A stretch of DNA of 64,000 nucleotides from Asterochloris sp. CNOR1. Lineage: Eukaryota > Chlorophyta > Trebouxiophyceae > Trebouxiales > Trebouxiaceae. Where the stretch lies: NCBI GenBank assembly GCA_963969365.1, contig OZ017748.1:806001-870000 (forward strand), given 5' to 3'. Numbering within the stretch: position 1 is the stretch's first letter; each line of letters starts with the position of its first letter. The notes below the pieces were generated by a model. It saw nothing but the letters and a program-made list of their open reading frames with translations, made no database searches and was not told the DNA's origin. The translations under genes were made by a program, and so were the position numbers. This document shows, piece after piece, positions 58,601 through 64,000 of the stretch.

Positions 58601-61600
58601 GCTGCACTCCGCCCAGCTTAAGCCAGACGTGGAGGTCAAGGGCAGCAGCGAGGATAGCGATGAGGAAGAGGACGATGATGAGGTGGGGCTATGTCTTACT
58701 TTTGGCTCCCCATTTTGAATTGGTCGAAAGCTGGCATGCAAATCATGGTAGCATAAGCACAAGGAGGCTGAAACCTCCAGCTGCCAGTGCAAGCATGTGG
58801 GCAGGCTTGGTGACGCCAACCCCAGTGACTACAGCAAGAAGCAGGTCGACGTAAGACCTCAGATTGTGATGGGTGCAGGTGCTGTTCAACAACACAGCCT
58901 GGCACACCATGCACCCTTTGCTGGCTAGCACTGTGCGGCAGTTGGACACCTGTGGTGTCGCCTACATAACACATTGTTTCAATCATTACACTCGCTGTTC
59001 CGATGTGAGACGCCTTTTTCAACATCTCAGTGTGCTGCCCCGTGCACGTCAGTTCTCGCTGCTTGAGCAGATTGTTTTTGTGCTGCAGCATGGACTGCTG
59101 TACCCGGCTGGCATTTTGCCACGCAGTGGAGTTCTTGCTGCCGGACCAGCTTACTTTCGAGATTGCTGTTTCTGGGGATGAGGCACATTGACCCTTGCTG
59201 CGTCAACAAATCCAAATCTGTGCTGCAGCACGAGACACTGTACCTGGGGGAGAAGCGCATTCGCATCCGCACGAGCGTCCTGGAGGAGAAGGCCACTGCC
59301 TGCAACATGCTGTGCTGCTATGCGGACGAGCTGAAAGAGGGCTTCTTCCCCTACGTTGAAGAGGTGGGGCAGCAGTTGCATGCAGGGCACCTAGCTCACA
59401 CTGAAAGGTCAGACCATCAGGACTGCCAGGCCGTCTCATGTGCACAGGCGCCGGTCACGGCTTCTTCTCTTTTTGAAGAGGCGTGCTGCGCAGCTCAACC
59501 TGCATTGCCAGAATGCAAGGGCTGCAGAGCACAAAGGGCCCTGCGCAAATGATGAGGGATGGTCCCTCGACCTCTCAGCTATTGCATGTTGGAGCTTTGC
59601 AGGGACGGTAGACTTCCCCTGTTTGCACCCCTGTTTGCATTGCAGGGCTGAGGGGTTACCAGACTTTGCCATACTTCCCTCTGTAGACCAGGAATCACAT
59701 CTGCCAGCTGATACGCTGCTGCACAGGGGCCCGAGTGCCTTGGGCACAATGCCGGGCTTTGCCCGAATAGAATGGGTAGCAGCCACGGCTGTGTTTGAGG
59801 GCTGCTGGGCTGTCACACTGTGTCCTCTTCCACGCCGTGCAAGGGTGGGACAGCCTACCAGACGCTCTGTTGCCGCAACAAAGCGGTCAGAGGCTCTTGT
59901 TGATGAGTCTCGTACGGCTACCCAGCTGAAGGAGCTCCAAGGCTGGTGGCTGCCAGGCTCAGGGTAATCCGCTCTTCCACACAACAGCCTCCGCCCCATG
60001 CGTGAGGCAGACATGTGCAAGCCCATCCCAGCAAGCGGGCAGTGCTGCCCATAGGTGCCTACAGGTCATGTGCTCATAGGCTGCTCAGCTGCAACGTTCC
60101 TGTGAAGAGTTTGATTGCGCTGAATGCGGTGCTGCAGGTTACCGGCCTCATGGTCAGCCTGCTCACCTTCTACTTCCACGAAGATGTGAGGGATGCAGCC
60201 GTGCAAGCGCTGCCCGAGCTGCTGACCTGTGCCAAGGCAGCCGCCGACAAGGGGATGGCAAACGCAAGCCCGCAGTACGTGAAACAAATGCTGGACTACA
60301 TCTGGGACAAGCTGATGGAGGCCATGCAGCGGGTAAGCGCTGGTCTGTTAATGCTAAATGTTGGGTACGGAGCACCTGTAAGGGGCTCATGCCGCGCTGG
60401 GCTGAGCTGCATTTGATGCGCCTGGAATCATAGGCCTGGAGAAATGCCTGGAGGGGCCTCTGAAGGCCAGGCAGCAGCCAGGTGCTGGACACTGTCGGTC
60501 TTTGTTGTCCCCCAAGTCAGCCTGGAATGTGCACACTGCCTTTGCAGCAGTCTGGTGCTGGGGCAGGTCGTGCTGGGAGCCAGGCCTCTGCTGGCTGCTT
60601 GCGGCATGTCTTATATTGGGCCCAGCTGCTACCAAATTCCAGTGTCAGCTCAGTGCTCCCCCTGGTGCAGGAACCTGACCACTCCGTCCTGCACAGCATG
60701 CTGAACACAATAGAGCAGATCGTCAAGCTGCTGGCACCGGACCTGATGAGCCTGCAGCAGATCCAGCAGGCCTTTGACCGCTGGAAGGTGGTGCTGTCAG
60801 ACAGCAGCAAGCGGCGGCGCGAGCGGGCAGAGCGCCAGCAGCAGGAGGACTGGGACCAGGAGGAGGAGGAGGCTGTGCAGGTGGGCAGCCCTTACCTCTT
60901 GGGTTCTGGGTGGCAGAGTATCTCGCCACGCCGGCGGGAGAGCTGTGACCATGAGGAGGCTGTGCAGAGGCTCAGGCTCGTAGGTCCATGAGCCTCTTGT
61001 CTGGCAGCGGCGCTCACAGCCAGCCCCATGGGAGCTGGCGTCTGGCACAAGGCTGAGGCTGTGCTCTCCATTCCTTCACCCTGGCATCCTGTTCTTGCTG
61101 AGCATGCAAAGGCCGTGCTGGGAGTTCATAAACTGGCTGGTGTGCCAGAGAGTACACAGGATCCCAAGGCAGTGCAGCTGGGGTCAGTCTGGGGGCCTCC
61201 ACACAACTTTAGCCTGGTGAGCCAAGGAGCAGCATTCTGAGTGAACGAGTCTACTGCCTCCTCCTACTATGACTCCAGCTCTGGATGTTTTCAAGAGGGG
61301 GAGCTGATGAACAGCAGCCGTGTGGGAGCTGACCCCAGTGCTGGAGTCCCATTCCAACGACCCGAAAGTGCATCGGCCTGCCAGCACCATACTCATCTTT
61401 GCTGCCCTCTTGCAGCTGGAGAATGAAGAGGAGGAGGAGCTAATCACAGCAGTCGCGGATGGCCTGACCTCGGTGCTGGAGGCCTACCTGGACACCGCCC
61501 TGCCCCTGCTGGAGGGTCTGATGCAGGAGATTGGGGTGCTGGTGCGCCCAGAGGCCAGCGTGGAGGAGAAGCGCATTGGGGTGTGCATCATGGACGACGT

Positions 61601-63894
61601 GCTCGAGTACAGCGCTGAAGGTGGGGCTGGGGAAACTTAGGGTTGCAGAGGAGGGCTGGGGCGCTCCTGGATTAGAGACCTGGATGGCCGGGCTGCAAGC
61701 TGTGCCGGTCTGTGCGCAATATGGATGCTATACTCAAGTGCTCAATCGAAGGTGGGATCGCTTTGCTTTTGGAGAGTGCATAGCGGGCCAGCAGATTTCT
61801 GCATGCTCAGCCCATGGGCAACTTTAACGGCCCGTGCCATCTTGTCGATTGCATCAGGGATGTGGTCCTTGACCAGTGGTGAGCAACGCCGAAGGTAGGC
61901 CGAGCTTGCTTGTGTGGGTGTTGGGCTGCCATGAGGCTTCTGCACGCCCCCAAAGTAGCCGTCAGTGCAGTGGCACCTGGTAGCGACGGCACCCGGGAAT
62001 GACGCCTGCGTCATGACGATGTGCACGACAACTCCGCTGGGAATGGGGTTGGAAGTTCCAAAGAAAGCAGAGGGTGGGGGTCTCTTGTGTGCGAGCCTTG
62101 AGCTGTTGTGCTGCGAGCCCTGGGCAGGACTGCTGGCTTCAGGGATGGCATGTGCTTCTCTCATGTGTGTGCTGGCTGCACTGGGCTCCTGCTGTCACGC
62201 GCATGGCAGCCCTAGGTGAACTTGCCATGTGCTACCAGCCACATCATCCCCGCTGCCCCATCCCCAAGACTGCCCTTTACTTGGCAGTCGCATGTCCCTG
62301 TGTCCCGCAGGGCATGCAAGAAGTGGTGCAAAAGTTAGTGGCTCCATCTGCCTGCCGCTCCTCACCCTGTGTAGGACAGGCATCATCATGTGCCTATTTC
62401 GTTGAAAGATAAGGTTTAGGAGCCGGGAATCGTTCACACGAGCCAGACTCTCCTGTTGTGCCCTCCAGGATCTGCAAAGTTTGGCGGCTCCATCTGCCCC
62501 CTGCTCCTTGAGAATTCAAAGGCTCAGGACTGCGGCCTACGGCAGTGTGCCGTGTATGGGCTGGGCATGCTGGCCCAGCACCGGCAGCACATCTTCCAGC
62601 CGATTGCGGCAGAGGCTGTGCAGTGCATGGTGACCATGATTCAGAGCCCAGACGGCCGGTGGGTCCATCAGTTACAGTCTCTGCTTTGTCCTCATGAAAA
62701 GGCCCTGCCCTGCACCCATCAGCCCAGCTACTGGAGGAGGTGCATCATTTCTTGCAGACTGCTGCACAACCACTGCTCAGATGTGCACAAGCACTGCCCT
62801 GCTGTTGCTCGTATGCAGCCTGCTCAGGCAGGCAGAGTGCTGCAGTTGCACCGACTCTGCCGTACAATCACAGCCCACACCATGCTCTGCCCCAAACAAC
62901 TTTGCCGGCGCTGTCTGCCAATCTGCTCCCGGAATCTGCGCCAGGTCTGACAGGCAGCCAACATGGCGCCGCCCTGCTTGCTACAGGTCTGAGCCTAATG
63001 CGGCGGCCACAGAGAATGCCGTTGCCGCGCTGGGCCGCGTGCTGGCCTACTCAGCAGGCACCCTGCCCGACCAGGGGGCCCAGCTGGCCGAGCTCTGGCT
63101 GCATGCCCTGCCCCTAACGGAGGACAAGCAGGAGGCCGAAGGGCAGCATGCTCTGCTGGTGGAATTCCTTGATAGATCAGACGTCAGGTGGGGAACCTTG
63201 AGCTTGCTACACCTGGTGCTATGCTGGTAGACTTCCTTGAGAGATCAGACGTCAGGTGGGAAACCTTGAGCTTGCGAGACCTGGTGCCGATGCTGGTGCT
63301 CGGCATGGCCGCGGGCTTGAGCTGGGGAGCGCAGCCTGACGTGTCTGTGTGCCGAGTAGGAGTTGGTGCCTCTGTGCCGTCAGTGTCAGATGATGTCTGG
63401 CCAGACTGCCATGCTCGAGGGTGTCAGAAGCCTGGCGGGCTGCTTGAGGCGTCACCCTGAGCCAGAGTCCTGCTGGAGGCCCTGACACAAGGCAATTTGT
63501 GCGGCGCTGGGGCGGCAGGCAGATTGAACTTCTGTCTGGGTCCGCAGGATCTTGGGTCCCGGCAATAAAAACCTGGGGAAGCTAGTGGAGGTGATGGTGC
63601 TGGTGTTGGCGGGCGGTAACGATCTGTCCACTCACGACACCCGCCAGCGCATGGCTCTCCTACTGAAGCAGATGCAGGTCTCCGTGCCACCTCAGGTGAG
63701 ACCTCTGAAGTTGCTTTCTGCAGTGCCGATAACCACTCTTGGGTCCAAGCCGCCCTGTGGCGCACTTTGCTGCAGGGACAAGCCACCTCTGAGAGTGCAG
63801 ACAAGTCTTGTGCTGCCTGCAGATCTTTCAGGATATTGTGGGGAAGCTCAAGCCCAGGGAGCGCAAGCAGTTGGACTCCGCATTGTCAGCTTGA
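52602..63894 (+). CDS. IPO5: Importin-5 / karyopherin beta-3 (nuclear import receptor)
   Basis: Twenty exons, all in phase: 52602-52811, 53056-53103, 53275-53340, 53581-53772, 54085-54204, 54478-54630, 54821-54985, 55545-55820, 56443-56601, 56952-57077, 57787-58023, 58482-58682, 59229-59363, 60138-60332, 60671-60880, 61416-61620, 62469-62658, 62987-63187, 63548-63695, 63823-63894; about 1,102 residues, equal to the usual length of the family. HEAT-repeat helices run throughout. Diagnostic stretches are CDTVSDLASSLMTEQ, FEIGQECLDRVALALGG, DPHAKVRWAACQALGQMCTD, LEEKATACNMLCCYADELKE, YFHEDVRDAAVQALPELL and FGGSICPLLLENSKAQDCGL, matching IPO5/Pse1. Acidic loops (SSEDSDEEEDDDE, then LENEEEEELI) are present. 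It carries ribosomal proteins, histones and other cargo into the nucleus with Ran-GTP. Start chosen as MATLSLSTPEGF by homology; an in-frame ATG at 52347 would add 85 codons of doubtful sequence. Genomic span is over three times the coding length. Confidence 0.92.
55745..56140 (+). repeat. Serial decayed copies of importin-5 exon 8 end with donor
   Basis: Exon 8 ends GACCTGACCAGGCTGTGCAT then GGCG/GTGAGCACTG (donor 55821). Copies end with donors near 55935 (GACCCCACCAGACTGTGCTA then GACG/GTGAGCACTG), 56023 (GAGGCAGTGCATCGCA/GTGAGCACTG) and 56133 (GACCTCACCAGACAGTGCTT then GGTG/GCGTGCACTG). Spacing is about 114, 88 and 110 bp. Confidence 0.85.
56612..56693. repeat. Perfect 34-bp inverted repeat with 14-nt loop, in importin-5 intron
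   Basis: Left arm 56612-56645 (TTCGAGATGACGCCGGTGCT...), loop 56646-56659, right arm 56660-56693, its exact reverse complement. It starts 11 nt after the exon 9 border. The loop and inner arm (GGGCAGGCACACCCACCCTG) recur once more, slightly changed, at 56695-56715. Confidence 0.95.
63150..63275 (+). repeat. Tandem duplicate of importin-5 exon 18 end with donor
   Basis: The exon ends GGAATTCCTTGATAGATCAG then ACGTCAG/GTGGGGAACCTTGAGCTTGC. A second copy about 65 bp on reads AGACTTCCTTGAGAGATCAG then ACGTCAG/GTGGGAAACCTTGAGCTTGC. Both keep the donor and extend well into the intron, so the duplication is recent. Confidence 0.92.
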
Positions 63895-64000
63895 TGCCAC
63901 CTGAGAGGCTCTCAGAAGCATGCGCTGCAACTCCCTGCTGGGAATGAGTCCCTTTCCAACGGTTTCATTCATTTACTGCTCCCATCAGTCTCAAAATAAA

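Noticed and set aside
1-64000. Transposon, virus or CRISPR content
   Set aside because: No reverse transcriptase, transposase, integrase, terminal repeat pair or regular spacer array could be seen. The repeats present are local.

Overview
This window is nuclear DNA of a eukaryote, most likely a green alga (Chlorophyta; trebouxiophyte-like is my best guess, not proven). The genes are cut into many short exons with GT donors (often GTGAGC, GTGGGC or GTAAGT) and acceptors that almost always read TGCAG. Exon sequence is moderately GC-rich. The gene set is plastid-bearing and plant-like: an FtsH-like chloroplast AAA protein, a DUF2358 protein with a plastid leader, an FBXO31-like F-box protein and an MMTAG2 homologue. 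I see no bacterial operons, CRISPR arrays, rRNA or tRNA genes, or intact transposons.

Layout, with strand: (1) N-terminal part of a LisH-domain protein, <1-3344 (-), running off the left edge; (2) FBXO31-like F-box protein, 3760-6032 (+); (3) leucine-rich-repeat protein, 6309-8122 (-); (4) FtsH-like AAA protein with a disabled zinc site (FtsHi type), 8462-21145 (+), about 19 exons; (5) sperm-tail PG-rich-repeat protein, 21322-24174 (-); (6) MMTAG2 homologue, 24280-26705 (-); (7) DUF2358 protein, 26810-27508 (+), the only single-exon gene; (8) glycoside hydrolase family 32, 28529-34801 (+), 12 exons; (9) ubiquitin-specific protease, 35954-42949 (+), about 15 exons; (10) an unrecognised coiled-coil protein, 43348 to about 48306 or beyond (-); (11) an unrecognised small protein, 50470-51332 and possibly further (-); (12) importin-5/karyopherin beta-3, 52602-63894 (+), about 20 exons and about 1,102 residues, complete. 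For genes 3, 4, 6, 8, 9 and 12 I placed exon borders by hand and checked that codon phase carries across most junctions; unresolved junctions are named in the entries.

The genes do not form one pathway. Several are neighbours in head-to-head pairs: LisH/F-box, LRR/FtsHi, MMTAG2/DUF2358 (only 104 bp apart) and unknown/importin. These pairs probably share promoter regions.

The most unusual signal is in the introns. Beside many exons the adjacent intron holds a tandem series of decayed copies of the exon edge together with its splice site, usually 50-160 bp apart. I see this in the LisH, FtsHi, MMTAG2, GH32, USP and importin-5 genes. The clearest case is seven successive versions of the Walker A exon start in the FtsHi gene at 14376-15045. 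Introns here appear to grow by repeated duplication of exon-intron junctions followed by decay, leaving rows of pseudo-splice sites. Other items are a perfect 34-bp inverted repeat in an importin-5 intron, a four-copy array of roughly 180-200 bp in an FtsHi intron, and a probable GC-AG intron in the F-box gene.
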